Shown: in pieces, positions 31,845 through 41,192 of the stretch
How the letters are laid out: every line of letters begins with the position of its first letter
Numbering within the stretch: position 1 is the stretch's first letter
Assembly (NCBI RefSeq): GCF_003385115.1
Contig: NZ_QUNI01000002.1
Span: 1 to 64,000, forward strand
Direction of reading: 5' to 3'
Length of the DNA stretch: 64,000 nt
From: Flavobacterium aquicola
GTDB taxonomy: Bacteria; Bacteroidota; Bacteroidia; Flavobacteriales; Flavobacteriaceae
The notes under the pieces: generated by a model
The model's input: only the letters and a program-made list of their open reading frames with translations
Told to the model about the DNA's origin: nothing
Database searches by the model: none
Position numbers and translations under genes: made by a program

Positions 31845-32399
31845 ATGAAAAAGATATTCAATTTAAGTAAAATAATTTTATTCGCTGGACTAGTATTATT
31901 AACAATGAATTCATGTAAAAATGAAACTAAAAATTCTAAAGACGTCGCTAGCGTAAAAAAAGATTCGACTTTATTGCACGCTGCAACTTCTATAAAACTA
32001 TCCGAAATACAAATTGGAAAACTGGAATTAATGAATGGATCCAGTGAAGACGTAAAAAAATTCGCAGAGACTTTACTTGCAGATCACAAAAAATCATTAA
32101 ATGATTTAAAGATGCTGGCAATCGACAAAACAATTACTATTCCTACCTCAGTATCAGTAAATGATGAGGGGAGTAAAGAATATGATAGTTTAAATAAAAT
32201 ATCTGGTGCAGATTTTGATAAAAAATTTATTGATATGATGACCGAAGGACATAACGAAGCAGTTGATAAAATGACTCAAATTTCTAAAGAAGCAACTGAT
32301 GATGATATTAAAGAATGGGCTTCAGAACAAATTGTTTTATTAACAAATCACTATAAAGAAGCGAAAAAATTGCAACAAAAAATGGATTCAAATACTTAG
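31845..32399 (+). CDS. DUF4142 lipoprotein (second copy)
   Basis: A 184-residue protein with a lipobox (LLTMNSC) and a DUF4142 helical domain: DVKKFAETLLADHKKSLNDL, DFDKKFIDMMTEGHNEAVDK, LTNHYKEAKKL. It is colinear with the paralogue at 9309-9887, including the signal sequence MKKI-(I/F)N-S-K. Probably a periplasmic stress-related protein. Confidence 0.9.
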   Translation: MKKIFNLSKIILFAGLVLLTMNSCKNETKNSKDVASVKKDSTLLHAATSIKLSEIQIGKLELMNGSSEDVKKFAETLLADHKKSLNDLKMLAIDKTITIPTSVSVNDEGSKEYDSLNKISGADFDKKFIDMMTEGHNEAVDKMTQISKEATDDDIKEWASEQIVLLTNHYKEAKKLQQKMDSNT

Positions 32400-32419
32400 A
32401 TATTTGGTTACAAAAATAA

Positions 32420-32455
32420 AAAAGCCCTAAACATTTAAAACTGTTTAGGGCTTTT
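32420..32455. terminator. Bidirectional terminator
   Basis: A 14 bp perfect stem (AAAAGCCCTAAACA/TGTTTAGGGCTTTT) with an 8-base loop between the convergent DUF4142 and efflux genes. Confidence 0.9.
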
Positions 32456-32507
32456 GGCAACTAAAAAAGTGGTATTATAAAGTTGTACTGCCAATATTAT
32501 TTGAAGA

Positions 32508-33938
32508 TTATTTCCATCCTCCGCCTAAGTCTCTGTACACATATACAGAAGCATTAAGCTGTTCTTTTTTGGTTTCTATCAGTTCGAGTTTAGACTCCAA
32601 AGCATCACGCTGTGTCATTAAAACTTCAAAATAATCGACTCTAGCCGACTTGAACAGATCGCCTGCCACATCAATCGAACGGTTCAAAGCATCAACCTGC
32701 TGTGATTTTAAATCATAGCTTTTTTCTAAATTATTGATTTTAGAAAGCTGATTCGCAACTTCGATATAGGCATTCAGAATCGTGCGCTCATAATTATACA
32801 AAGCCTGAATTTGTCTTGCATTTGCAGAGCTGTACTCGGCTTTCAGGGCATTCCTGTTAATTAATGGAGCTGCAATATCTCCTGCTAATGAATACAATAA
32901 CGACTCTGGAAGCGTAAACAGATATGACGGCTTGAAAGCATTAAATCCTATCCCTGCTGTAATGTCAAGCGATGGATAAAACTCGGCACGGGCTGTTTTC
33001 ACATCCAATTTTGCTGCTTCAAGTTCCAATTCGGCTTGTTTGATATCGGGACGATTAGCCAGCAATTGAGCTGGAATTCCTGAATTTACGGCCGATGGCA
33101 CTAAACTAGCAAAATTAGTTTTGTCTCTCTTTATTTCCTGCGGATACTGCCCTAACAAGAAATTGATTTTATTCTCCGTCTCTTTTATGTTCTGAAGAAT
33201 ATCAAACTCCATGCTTTTTGAAGCCATCACCTCAGCCTGAAATTTCTGAACAGCAAGTTCAGTTGCTCTTGAAGCTTCTTTCTGAATTTTAACTATTTCC
33301 AAAGCATTGCTCTGCAAAGTGATATTCTGCTTTACAATCTCCAATTGGTTGTCTAAGGCCAATAATTCGTAATACGAATCGGCAACCTCAGCAATAAGAT
33401 TGGTGATTACAAAGTTTTTACCTTCCACGGTTGCTAAATAACGGCTCACTGCTGCTTTCTTAGAATTACGCAGTTTTTTCCAAACATCTACTTCCCATTT
33501 TGCATAAGCGCCAATTTTAAAATCACTCAGCGGATCCGGCATTTCTTTTCCAGGCATGATTTCGGTAGAAGCATCACCTGCTCCTTGGCTGGTGTAGCGT
33601 CCTACTTTTTCAATTCCTGCTCCTGCTGCCAGCCCAACCTGTGGTAACAGCAGTCCTTTTTTTACACGAATATCATTTTTGGCAATTTCAATTTCCTGCA
33701 GCGTGATTTGTAACTCCTGATTATTTTTCAGGGCAGTATCAATCAGATTCACCAAGTTTGGATCTTTAAAATAAGTTCTCCAAGGTGTGGCAGAAATATT
33801 GGTTGTATCGGTACTTTTATCGAAAGACTGCGGCACGGCTTTTTTCTCTGCCAAAGGTGCGAGAACTGGTGTACAGCTTACCGCTGCCAGGCAAATGCCC
33901 AGCGGGATAATATATTTAAATGACTTATTATACTGCAT
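32508..33938 (-). CDS. RND efflux outer-membrane factor (NodT/OprM-like lipoprotein)
   Basis: A 476-residue TolC-type channel. It has a signal with lipobox (LAAVSC), two repeated outer-membrane-efflux domains (around VNLIDTALKNNQELQI and LLANRPDIKQAELELEAAKLDV) and the closing ALNRSIDVAGDLFKSARVDY. The start at 33938 is chosen; it overlaps the pump gene by 11 bases. Third gene of the efflux operon. Confidence 0.92.
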   Translation of the reverse strand: MQYNKSFKYIIPLGICLAAVSCTPVLAPLAEKKAVPQSFDKSTDTTNISATPWRTYFKDPNLVNLIDTALKNNQELQITLQEIEIAKNDIRVKKGLLLPQVGLAAGAGIEKVGRYTSQGAGDASTEIMPGKEMPDPLSDFKIGAYAKWEVDVWKKLRNSKKAAVSRYLATVEGKNFVITNLIAEVADSYYELLALDNQLEIVKQNITLQSNALEIVKIQKEASRATELAVQKFQAEVMASKSMEFDILQNIKETENKINFLLGQYPQEIKRDKTNFASLVPSAVNSGIPAQLLANRPDIKQAELELEAAKLDVKTARAEFYPSLDITAGIGFNAFKPSYLFTLPESLLYSLAGDIAAPLINRNALKAEYSSANARQIQALYNYERTILNAYIEVANQLSKINNLEKSYDLKSQQVDALNRSIDVAGDLFKSARVDYFEVLMTQRDALESKLELIETKKEQLNASVYVYRDLGGGWK

Positions 33939-36900
33939 GATGATCATCAAATTCTTCAGTTAATGGATTTTCTTTTTGATTTTTAACATAGGTAAATCTT
34001 TCAGCTATTCGGCCGAAAACATAATACAGTCCCGGAATTATAAATACACCGCAGATTGTTCCTATCAGCATTCCTCCTGCTGCTGCAGTTCCAATGGTTC
34101 TGTTACCAATTTTACCAGGACCAGTCGCAAAAGCCAACGGAAGCAAACCGGCAATAAACGCAAATGAAGTCATCAAGATAGGACGAAACCTTGCTTTTGA
34201 ACCTTCCATAGCCGCTTCTAAAACTGATTTTCCTGCTGCGTGCCTTTGAATAGCAAACTCTACAATCAAAACGGCATTTTTACCCAATAAACCAATAAGC
34301 ATTACCATCGCAACCTGAGCGTAAATATTGTTCTCTAAACCTGTAAATTTCAGTAAAAGGAAAGCACCAAATATACCTGCAGGTAATGATAGAATCACTG
34401 AGAAAGGCAGAATAAAACTTTCGTATTGTGCTGCTAAAACCAAGTAAACAAAACCTAAACAGATAAGGAAAACCCAAATCGCCTGATTTCCCTGTGCCAC
34501 CTCATCGGCAGAGATACCTGCCCAATCGATATCATATCCTCTAGGCAGTTTTTCGGCTGCTACTTCCTGAACAACTTTAATAGCAGTTCCAGAGCTGTAT
34601 CCCGGCGCTGCAGCACCACTAATCTCTGTAGAAGTGTACATGTTATGTCTGGTAATTTCCGAAAGACCGTACACTTTTTCCAATTTCATGAAAGCAGAAA
34701 AAGGAACCATTTCATCGCGACTGTTTTTTACATAAAGCTTTAAAATATCGTCCGGCTGTGCACGATATTCAGGTGATGCCTGAACGATAACTTTATAGTT
34801 GATTCCGTATTTAATGAAACTGATTTCGTAGTTACTACCTACCAATGTTGACAAGGTATTCATTGCATTTTCGATAGATACTCCTTTTTGCTGCGCCAAA
34901 TCATTATCGACTTTCATCATATACTGAGGAAAACTGGCACTGTAGAAACTGAATACATTCGATAATTCTGGACGTTTGTTCAATTCTTTTACAAAATCAG
35001 AATTAATCTTTTCCATTTTTTTGTAATCGCCCGAACCTGTTTTGTCTAATAAACGAAGCTCAAAACCTCCCGCAGCTCCATAACCTGGTACCGCTGGCGG
35101 TTGGAAAAACTCAATATTAGCACCAGGAATATCTTTTGATTTTTCTTCCAATTCAGTCATTACCTCCTGCACAGAATGCTTACGGTCGCTCCAGTTTTTA
35201 AGATTTATCAAACAGGTTCCTGCATTCGATCCAGTACCTTCGGTCAAAATTTCATAACCAGCCAATGAAGAAACGGATTGAACTCCTTCTACCCCTTCCG
35301 CAATTTTTTGCAGTTTCTCCGAAATATTATTGGTTCTTTCCAAAGATGAACCTGGAGGTGTTTGAATAATCGCATAAAACATCCCCTGATCCTCATTTGG
35401 AATAAATCCTGAAGGAACGGTACTGCTCACAAACCAAGTCCCTGCACAGAATCCTAAAAGCACTACAATCGTAACCGCTCTTCTGTTTACTATCTTCGCA
35501 AGTACATTTTGATATTTGGTCTGTGTAAGGTTAAACATATTGTTAAAACCATCTACAAATCGGTTTATAGGTGTTCTCTTTTTCGGTGCTCCGTGATTAT
35601 TGGTCAGCATCATTGCGCAGAGTGCCGGCGTTAACGTTAATGCCACAACTCCCGAAAGTACAATCGCAGTTACCATCGTAATAGAGAATTGTCTGTAAAA
35701 CATACCAACTGGACCAGACATAAACGTAACAGGAATAAATACCGCCACCATCAGGAATGTAATCGCAATAATAGCTCCCGAAATCTCGTGCATTGCTTTT
35801 TTAGTCGCTTTCAAAGCCGAGAGATGTTCTTCTTCCATCTTGGCATGGACGGCTTCGATAACCACAATCGCATCATCGACGACAATTCCGATTGCCAAAA
35901 CCAATGCGAAAAGCGTAATTAAGTTTAAGGAAATATCAAAAAACTGCATGAATGCAAATGTCCCTATTAACGAAACCGGTACTGCAATAGCAGGAATAAC
36001 TGTAGATCGCCAGTCGCCCAAGAAAAGGAACACAACCAATCCCACCAAAATAAAAGCTTCAATCAAGGTGTGAATTACTTTTTCGATAGAAGCATCAAGA
36101 AATTTAGAAACGTCATACGAAATTTCATAATCCATTCCTTTTGGGAATTTTTTCTTGATGGTTTCTAATTTGGTCTTTAAATCTTTAATAACCTGATTCG
36201 CATTACTTCCAAAAGACTGTTTCAGTACGATAGCAGCTGATGGTCTTCCGTTCAAGTTCGAGTAAATATCGTACATCGAACTTCCAAATTCAATATTGGC
36301 AACATCTTTCAAACGCAGAATTTCTCCGTTTGGATTGGATTTCAATATGATATTACCGTACTGTTCTTTGGTAGTAAACCTTCCTGAATATTTCAATACA
36401 TATTCGAATGCCTGTGAACGTTTTCCAGATGCTTCACCCGTTTTCCCAGGCGAAGCTTCCAAACTCTGGCTGGACAATGCTTCCATTACTTCTTCAGCAG
36501 AAATTTTATACGCCAGCATACGGTCTGGTTTCAGCCAGATACGCATCGCATATTCGCGAGTTCCTAGAATATCTCCTGATCCAATACCATTTACCCTTTT
36601 TAATTCGGACAAAACATTGATATCGGCATAGTTGTACAAGAACTTTTGGTCGGTATTTTTATCGGTACTAAAAAGATTCACATACATCAGCATACTCGGA
36701 ACCTCACGGGTGATTTTCACACCTTCTCTAACTACCAATGGAGGCAGTTTATTAGTAACCGAAGCCACACGATTCTGCACGTTAATAGCAGCTTGGTTAG
36801 GGTCTGTACCTAAGTTAAACACGACCTGAATACTGGCTTCACCGTCATTTCCTGCATCTGAAGTCATGTATTTCATTCCAGGAACTCCATTCAAAGCTCT

Positions 36901-37098
36901 TTCTAAAGGAATAACAACCGATTTAATCATCAGCTCCCCATTAGAACCAGGATAATCTGCGGTAATATTCACCATTGGCGGTGATATGGACGGAAATTGG
37001 GTGATCGGCAGATTCAGCACCGACAGCACCCCTAAAAAGACAATTATAAGCGATATTACTATCGACATAACAGGTCTTTGTATAAATTTATCAAACAT
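33928..37098 (-). CDS. RND multidrug efflux pump, HAE1 family
   Basis: A 1056-residue inner-membrane proton/drug antiporter of AcrB/MexB type. Twelve transmembrane segments flank two large periplasmic loops. Proton-relay residues are visible: paired Asp in LAIGIVVDDAIVVIEAV and Lys in MLIGLLGKNAVLIVEFA. Full length for the family. It works with the adjacent membrane fusion protein and outer-membrane factor to export hydrophobic compounds across both membranes. Confidence 0.95.
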   Translation of the reverse strand: MFDKFIQRPVMSIVISLIIVFLGVLSVLNLPITQFPSISPPMVNITADYPGSNGELMIKSVVIPLERALNGVPGMKYMTSDAGNDGEASIQVVFNLGTDPNQAAINVQNRVASVTNKLPPLVVREGVKITREVPSMLMYVNLFSTDKNTDQKFLYNYADINVLSELKRVNGIGSGDILGTREYAMRIWLKPDRMLAYKISAEEVMEALSSQSLEASPGKTGEASGKRSQAFEYVLKYSGRFTTKEQYGNIILKSNPNGEILRLKDVANIEFGSSMYDIYSNLNGRPSAAIVLKQSFGSNANQVIKDLKTKLETIKKKFPKGMDYEISYDVSKFLDASIEKVIHTLIEAFILVGLVVFLFLGDWRSTVIPAIAVPVSLIGTFAFMQFFDISLNLITLFALVLAIGIVVDDAIVVIEAVHAKMEEEHLSALKATKKAMHEISGAIIAITFLMVAVFIPVTFMSGPVGMFYRQFSITMVTAIVLSGVVALTLTPALCAMMLTNNHGAPKKRTPINRFVDGFNNMFNLTQTKYQNVLAKIVNRRAVTIVVLLGFCAGTWFVSSTVPSGFIPNEDQGMFYAIIQTPPGSSLERTNNISEKLQKIAEGVEGVQSVSSLAGYEILTEGTGSNAGTCLINLKNWSDRKHSVQEVMTELEEKSKDIPGANIEFFQPPAVPGYGAAGGFELRLLDKTGSGDYKKMEKINSDFVKELNKRPELSNVFSFYSASFPQYMMKVDNDLAQQKGVSIENAMNTLSTLVGSNYEISFIKYGINYKVIVQASPEYRAQPDDILKLYVKNSRDEMVPFSAFMKLEKVYGLSEITRHNMYTSTEISGAAAPGYSSGTAIKVVQEVAAEKLPRGYDIDWAGISADEVAQGNQAIWVFLICLGFVYLVLAAQYESFILPFSVILSLPAGIFGAFLLLKFTGLENNIYAQVAMVMLIGLLGKNAVLIVEFAIQRHAAGKSVLEAAMEGSKARFRPILMTSFAFIAGLLPLAFATGPGKIGNRTIGTAAAGGMLIGTICGVFIIPGLYYVFGRIAERFTYVKNQKENPLTEEFDDHHAV

Positions 37099-37134
37099 TT
37101 GTTTCTATTTTTTTTATGATTAAACCTGTTTCGC

Positions 37135-37218
37135 AGTATTCAGTTTTCAGTATACAGGTTATTCAAGACTGAATACTAAGATTAAATTCAGAGACTGTAA
37201 ACTGAGATCTGAAAACTG
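37135..37218. repeat. Nested inverted repeats between efflux genes
   Basis: CAGTTTTCAG (37141-37150) pairs with CTGAAAACTG (37209-37218), and AGTATTCAG (37135-37143) with CTGAATACT (37169-37177). This palindrome-rich insert lies between the fusion-protein and pump genes. Confidence 0.65.
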
Positions 37219-37223
37219 ACAAA

Positions 37224-38306
37224 CTACTCCGCTTTTAAGCGCAAATGAGTAATAACCTCTTGAGGTTCTTGATATTTGTATTTAATTTTATCATTGTCTT
37301 TTACCTTCTGAACACCTTCCAGCAAGATTTTGTCGTTTACAGTTATTCCGCTGTCAATCATGTATAAATCTGGGATTTCACCTTTAATTGTAATTTCTCT
37401 AGAGCTAACCGCATCATTTTTATCCACAACAAAAACATATTTTTTATCCTGAATTTCATAAGTAGCTTTTTGTGGAATCACGATTACATCATGAAGCGGT
37501 GATTCCATTAGTATCTTTCCAGTTTCTCCGTGTTTCAATAATTTACCTGGATTAGGGAAACGTGCTCGGAAAGCAATATTTCCGGTTTCATTATCAAATT
37601 CACTTTCGATAACTTCAACATTTCCTTTTTCTTTAAATGTTGTGCCATTGGCTAAAAGTAACCCTACTCTGCTTTGAGCTCTGCCTTTAATATTTGTTTC
37701 ATAATCCAAGTATTCAGGTTCAGAAACATTAAAATAAACAAACATCTGGCTGTTGTCTGAAAGGCTGGTAAGTAATTCGCCTTCGTCAATAAGACTTCCT
37801 AATTTCTTTGGGATTCTATCGATAGTTCCGTCAAACGGAGCTCTAATTTCGGTAAATGATAAGTGAACTTTTGCAAGTGCAACTTCAGCTTTTGCCTGAT
37901 CTAATTTGGCTTGAGCAACAGCCTGTTCATTTTTTGAAACTATATTTTTATCTGCTAATGTTTTAGCATTTTTAAGTTCAATTTCAGCCGCTTTTTCTTC
38001 AGCCTGCGCGCCCAGTAATTCTGCTTCATAGACTTTTGGCATAATACGGAACAATACTTGGCCGGCTTTTACAAACTGGCCTTCGTCAACATAAATATTC
38101 TGCAAAAATCCTTTCTCCTGAGCTCTGATTTCAATGTTTCGGACAGAGCGGATTTGAGAAACATACTGCTTCGTAAATGAAGTGTCAATCTTTACAGGAT
38201 TAGTAACTTCAAAAGTTTCGGCTTCTTCTTTTTCTTCTTTCTTGCTTGTACAGCTAGTGAGGGACAACACGGCAAGTATGCCAGTGAACATGATAATTCT
38301 CTTCAT
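37224..38306 (-). CDS. RND efflux periplasmic adaptor (membrane fusion protein)
   Basis: A 360-residue lipoprotein (LSLTSC). The lipoyl/barrel-sandwich half FLQNIYVDEGQFVKAGQVLFRI leads to a short coiled-coil hairpin (about residues 95-145) and the return half FTEIRAPFDGTIDRI. A beta-barrel and a membrane-proximal domain follow. First gene of the efflux operon. No TetR or AraC regulator lies next to it. Confidence 0.93.
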   Translation of the reverse strand: MKRIIMFTGILAVLSLTSCTSKKEEKEEAETFEVTNPVKIDTSFTKQYVSQIRSVRNIEIRAQEKGFLQNIYVDEGQFVKAGQVLFRIMPKVYEAELLGAQAEEKAAEIELKNAKTLADKNIVSKNEQAVAQAKLDQAKAEVALAKVHLSFTEIRAPFDGTIDRIPKKLGSLIDEGELLTSLSDNSQMFVYFNVSEPEYLDYETNIKGRAQSRVGLLLANGTTFKEKGNVEVIESEFDNETGNIAFRARFPNPGKLLKHGETGKILMESPLHDVIVIPQKATYEIQDKKYVFVVDKNDAVSSREITIKGEIPDLYMIDSGITVNDKILLEGVQKVKDNDKIKYKYQEPQEVITHLRLKAE

Positions 38307-38502
38307 AGTATAAAAATTGGTAATTAAGCGAATGGAAAATTTAGGAATACAGAAATTCCCAAGGTCAGGAAATGACCATCAGTTACTAAGGCGAAACTTA
38401 AGCTGTCCGGAATGAAAACACTTAATAAACCAACATTATACAAGATTATATAAACATTGGACATCCCTAAATCACACCTTTAGTAAGTGATGTGAAATGG
38501 AA

Positions 38503-38889
38503 TCAAATTCTGAAAACTCCTATTTCAAGATAAATAGGATTATCATGGCCGTAATAAGGCGCAAAAAAATTAAATTGTTTGGAGTTATCCTTGTAGTGCA
38601 CTTGACGGGAGAATGTCAAATACCAATTTGCCAATAAACTTTTACCAGCAGTTAGATCTTTAATGGAATTGTCAGCGCTGTGAAGTTCTTCATCTAAATC
38701 AGCGTCAGCTTCTTCAATCAAGACGCTTCCTGCTTCCGCTTTTTTTACTTTTACCTGATGTTTTTTTACTAAATCAAAAGAAGGTGATTCAGAAATAATC
38801 ATTTTTGGAGATGTCTCTGCATGCAGATATTGTCCTCCGCCTAACAGCAGAAAAAATAAATACATAAAATATAAAGTGACTCCTCTCAT
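38503..38889 (-). CDS. Small exported protein of unknown function
   Basis: A 128-residue protein with a signal peptide ending near HAE. A mature part follows with an acidic middle (IEEADADLDEEL) and a C-terminus of aromatic strands (WYLTFSRQVHY, FNFFAPYYGHDNPIYLEIGVFRI). It lies upstream of the efflux operon on the same strand, separated by 196 bases. No family recognised. Confidence 0.65.
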   Translation of the reverse strand: MRGVTLYFMYLFFLLLGGGQYLHAETSPKMIISESPSFDLVKKHQVKVKKAEAGSVLIEEADADLDEELHSADNSIKDLTAGKSLLANWYLTFSRQVHYKDNSKQFNFFAPYYGHDNPIYLEIGVFRI

Positions 38890-39211
38890 AATGACCCCAA
38901 AAGTAATAAAAGAATAAAATAAAAAAACTTTTTTTTGAGCATCGTTATTCGAAAAAGCTATCGAAATCGTTTTCTTTAAGTGATATTTTACAATAATTTA
39001 TGTTTTATTAACAGTCTGAATCATAATTTTAGTAGTTCAAAATTTACAAATATTACTTTTTAAAATCCGTTTTTAGAAAATTATTGGACACAAAACAACA
39101 GGATGCCAAGAGAAATGTTTCAATTTTCGTCACATAAATATTAAATCACATGCTTTTTATAAGCAATAGAAATCGTTTCTTTGCTAATAATTCATAAATT
39201 CAATTTCTTAC
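38890..39211. other. 322 bp divergent intergenic region
   Basis: An AT-rich gap between divergent genes. TAATTTTAG near 39026 is a weak -7-like match. No hairpin, repeat family member or small ORF that I can support. Confidence 0.4.
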
Positions 39212-39781
39212 ATGCCAGAATATTTTTTCGATCAAGAATACAACAGCCACACTTATGGTATCGATGAAATCAATTTCAAAGAATTTGAGTGCTGTACTTT
39301 TAACAGCTGTACATTTTCTGACAGTAATTTTATGGATGTAACCTTTATTGACTGTATTTTTAATGACTGTATTTTCAGCAGGGGCAGAATAAATCATGTG
39401 GCTTTGAGAACCGTGACTTTTAACCGATGCGAAATCAAAGAAGTTAATTTTGCAATGTGCAGTAAACTTATTTTTGAAGTACAGTTTAACGATTGTGTAT
39501 TAGACTTTTCTAAATTTTATACGCTGAAAATAAAAGGAACACCATTTGTAAACTGCAGTCTCATTGCCGTAGATTTTATGGCTGCCGATCTGACCGAAGT
39601 TCTTTTTGAAAACTGTGATTTATACCGCGCTGAATTTGCGAAAGCTAATGCTAGTAAAGCCAATTTCAAAACCAGCCGTCATTATACAATAGACCCGAAA
39701 ACTACTAAATTAAAAAAAGCCATCTTTTCATTAGACGGCTTAAAAGGACTGCTTTATAAACATGATATTATAGTGAAGTAA
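39212..39781 (+). CDS. Pentapeptide-repeat protein
   Basis: A 189-residue protein built of A(D/N)LXX-type pentads with frequent Phe/Leu and Cys centres: CTFNSCTFSDSNFMDVTFIDC, FNDCIFS, VLFENCDLYRAEFAKANASKANF. This predicts a right-handed quadrilateral beta-helix. Some such proteins mimic DNA and protect gyrase (Qnr/MfpA type), but the sequence alone does not show that role. Single gene. Confidence 0.88.
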   Translation: MPEYFFDQEYNSHTYGIDEINFKEFECCTFNSCTFSDSNFMDVTFIDCIFNDCIFSRGRINHVALRTVTFNRCEIKEVNFAMCSKLIFEVQFNDCVLDFSKFYTLKIKGTPFVNCSLIAVDFMAADLTEVLFENCDLYRAEFAKANASKANFKTSRHYTIDPKTTKLKKAIFSLDGLKGLLYKHDIIVK

Positions 39782-39853
39782 TGCTTTGAAAAAGCACAAA
39801 GAAATAACAGACAGCTATTACAGCTATCTCAAACGCAGACTTTCAAGAGTGTC

Positions 39854-40339
39854 CTAACTAATAAATTCAAAATGGTTTCCTTCGGTGTGTAAAATGTGTT
39901 TGGCTTTTTCGATTTCATCAAGAGCACCTTTTACAATCACAACAAATTTGCCTTCTTTTACATGTTCCTGGCATTTAATTACTTCCTCTTCTCTTAATCC
40001 TGTAAAAGATAAGAGCGAAACCAAACCACCTGCCACTAAACCTATATCAAGTCCAGCGATAATCCCCACAAGGGCACCTGCTCCATACAAAAAACCAAAA
40101 CCAGGAATAGCAAAAACACCAATACCGCTAAGCAGTCCTACCAATGTTCCTGCGCTCATCCCGACAATAGCTGGTGTTTTGTTTATCGTATCCAGTGATT
40201 TAATTTCAATATGATCTTCTACAACTTCGGCTTTGCCCAACAGCGAAACCTGATTCATCGAAAAGTTCTCCTGACTCAGCCGTTTTATAGCGTTGACAGC
40301 TTTATCATGGGTGTCGTAAACTGCAATTTGTGATTTCAT
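39854..40339 (-). CDS. General stress protein 17M-like membrane protein
   Basis: A 161-residue protein with an N-terminal YflT-type domain (YDTHDKAVNAIKRLSQENFSM). A long Gly-rich hydrophobic section follows (about 62-115: IVGMSAGTLVGLLSGIGVF, ALVGIIAGLDIGLVAGGLV), then a short alpha/beta tail. The Gly-zipper region may insert in membranes. Role unknown; relatives are stress-induced. Confidence 0.75.
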   Translation of the reverse strand: MKSQIAVYDTHDKAVNAIKRLSQENFSMNQVSLLGKAEVVEDHIEIKSLDTINKTPAIVGMSAGTLVGLLSGIGVFAIPGFGFLYGAGALVGIIAGLDIGLVAGGLVSLLSFTGLREEEVIKCQEHVKEGKFVVIVKGALDEIEKAKHILHTEGNHFEFIS

Positions 40340-40508
40340 AATATATAATTTTAAGTTACTTATAACAGTTAATCTATATCATACTATCCTTAGTAAAGTT
40401 ACCATTTTAAGCTGTATATATGGCAGGAATTAACTTTACAAATACACAAAATTTCTTTCTTTTAAACTTATTTACAACATATTACAAAAACCATCCATTC
40501 AGCGCATC

Positions 40509-40967
40509 TTATTGAACCATTTCGTCAAACTTTTTCTGCATTTCTTCAAAACTTACATATTCCTTATGAGTGGCTATCATCCATTTATAACCAAAAGGAT
40601 CTTCTACCTGCCCCGTACGGTCTCCATAAAATTCATCTTTCAGCGGCATCTTTACTGATGCTCCGGCATCGACAGCTTTCTGAAATACAGCATCCACGTC
40701 TTTAACATACAAACCAAAAGTTAAAGGGTTTCCGCCAATAGTTTTTGGGCTTAAATTTCCCCAATCGCTGTTCTCTTCAGAAAGCATTAATAAAGAACCT
40801 TCGATAGTTATTTCTGCGTGAGCGACTTTGCCGTCTGGATGCAGTAATATGCCTTTTTCAATTGCGCCAAATGCTTTTTTGTAAAATTCTATGGCTTTAT
40901 GGCAGTCTTTAATTGCGATGTAGGCATTCAACGTATGTGCGCCTGGATAAACGTGTGATGTTTCCAT
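40509..40967 (-). CDS. PhnB-like VOC family protein
   Basis: A 152-residue glyoxalase-fold protein with HTLNAYIAIKDCHKAIEFYKKAFGA, HAEITIEGSLLMLSEE and YGDRTGQVEDPFGYKWMIATHKE. These are typical of PhnB-like proteins annotated as bleomycin-resistance or 3-demethylubiquinone-methyltransferase-like. The YGDR/DPFGY motifs place it in that subgroup. The enzymatic role is not known. Confidence 0.9.
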   Translation of the reverse strand: METSHVYPGAHTLNAYIAIKDCHKAIEFYKKAFGAIEKGILLHPDGKVAHAEITIEGSLLMLSEENSDWGNLSPKTIGGNPLTFGLYVKDVDAVFQKAVDAGASVKMPLKDEFYGDRTGQVEDPFGYKWMIATHKEYVSFEEMQKKFDEMVQ

Positions 40968-41130
40968 TATTTAAAAAGTTTTTATTTAATACTATTTGAT
41001 TATCAATACATTAAAATTACTGTTTTCTAAATTACAATTTGTCACAACATGTAAATTATGTAACAGAAGTCATTTATAATACAAATTCAGGATTTGCTAC
41101 AGAATTGTTTTCGAGATAATAGCGCATAAA

Positions 41131-41159
41131 AAAACCGAAGCTTTGTTGGCTTCGGTTTT
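41131..41159. terminator. Hairpin terminator
   Basis: AAAACCGAAGC/GCTTCGGTTTT with a 7-base loop, 34 bases beyond the stop of the glycoside hydrolase gene on the - strand. Confidence 0.88.
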
Positions 41160-41192
41160 CAATTATTATTTGGACTTATGCAAATACAAAAC

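Noticed and set aside
39954..40214. ORFs opposite the stress-protein gene and similar opposite-strand ORFs throughout
   Set aside because: They are shadows of well-supported genes with no independent family features.
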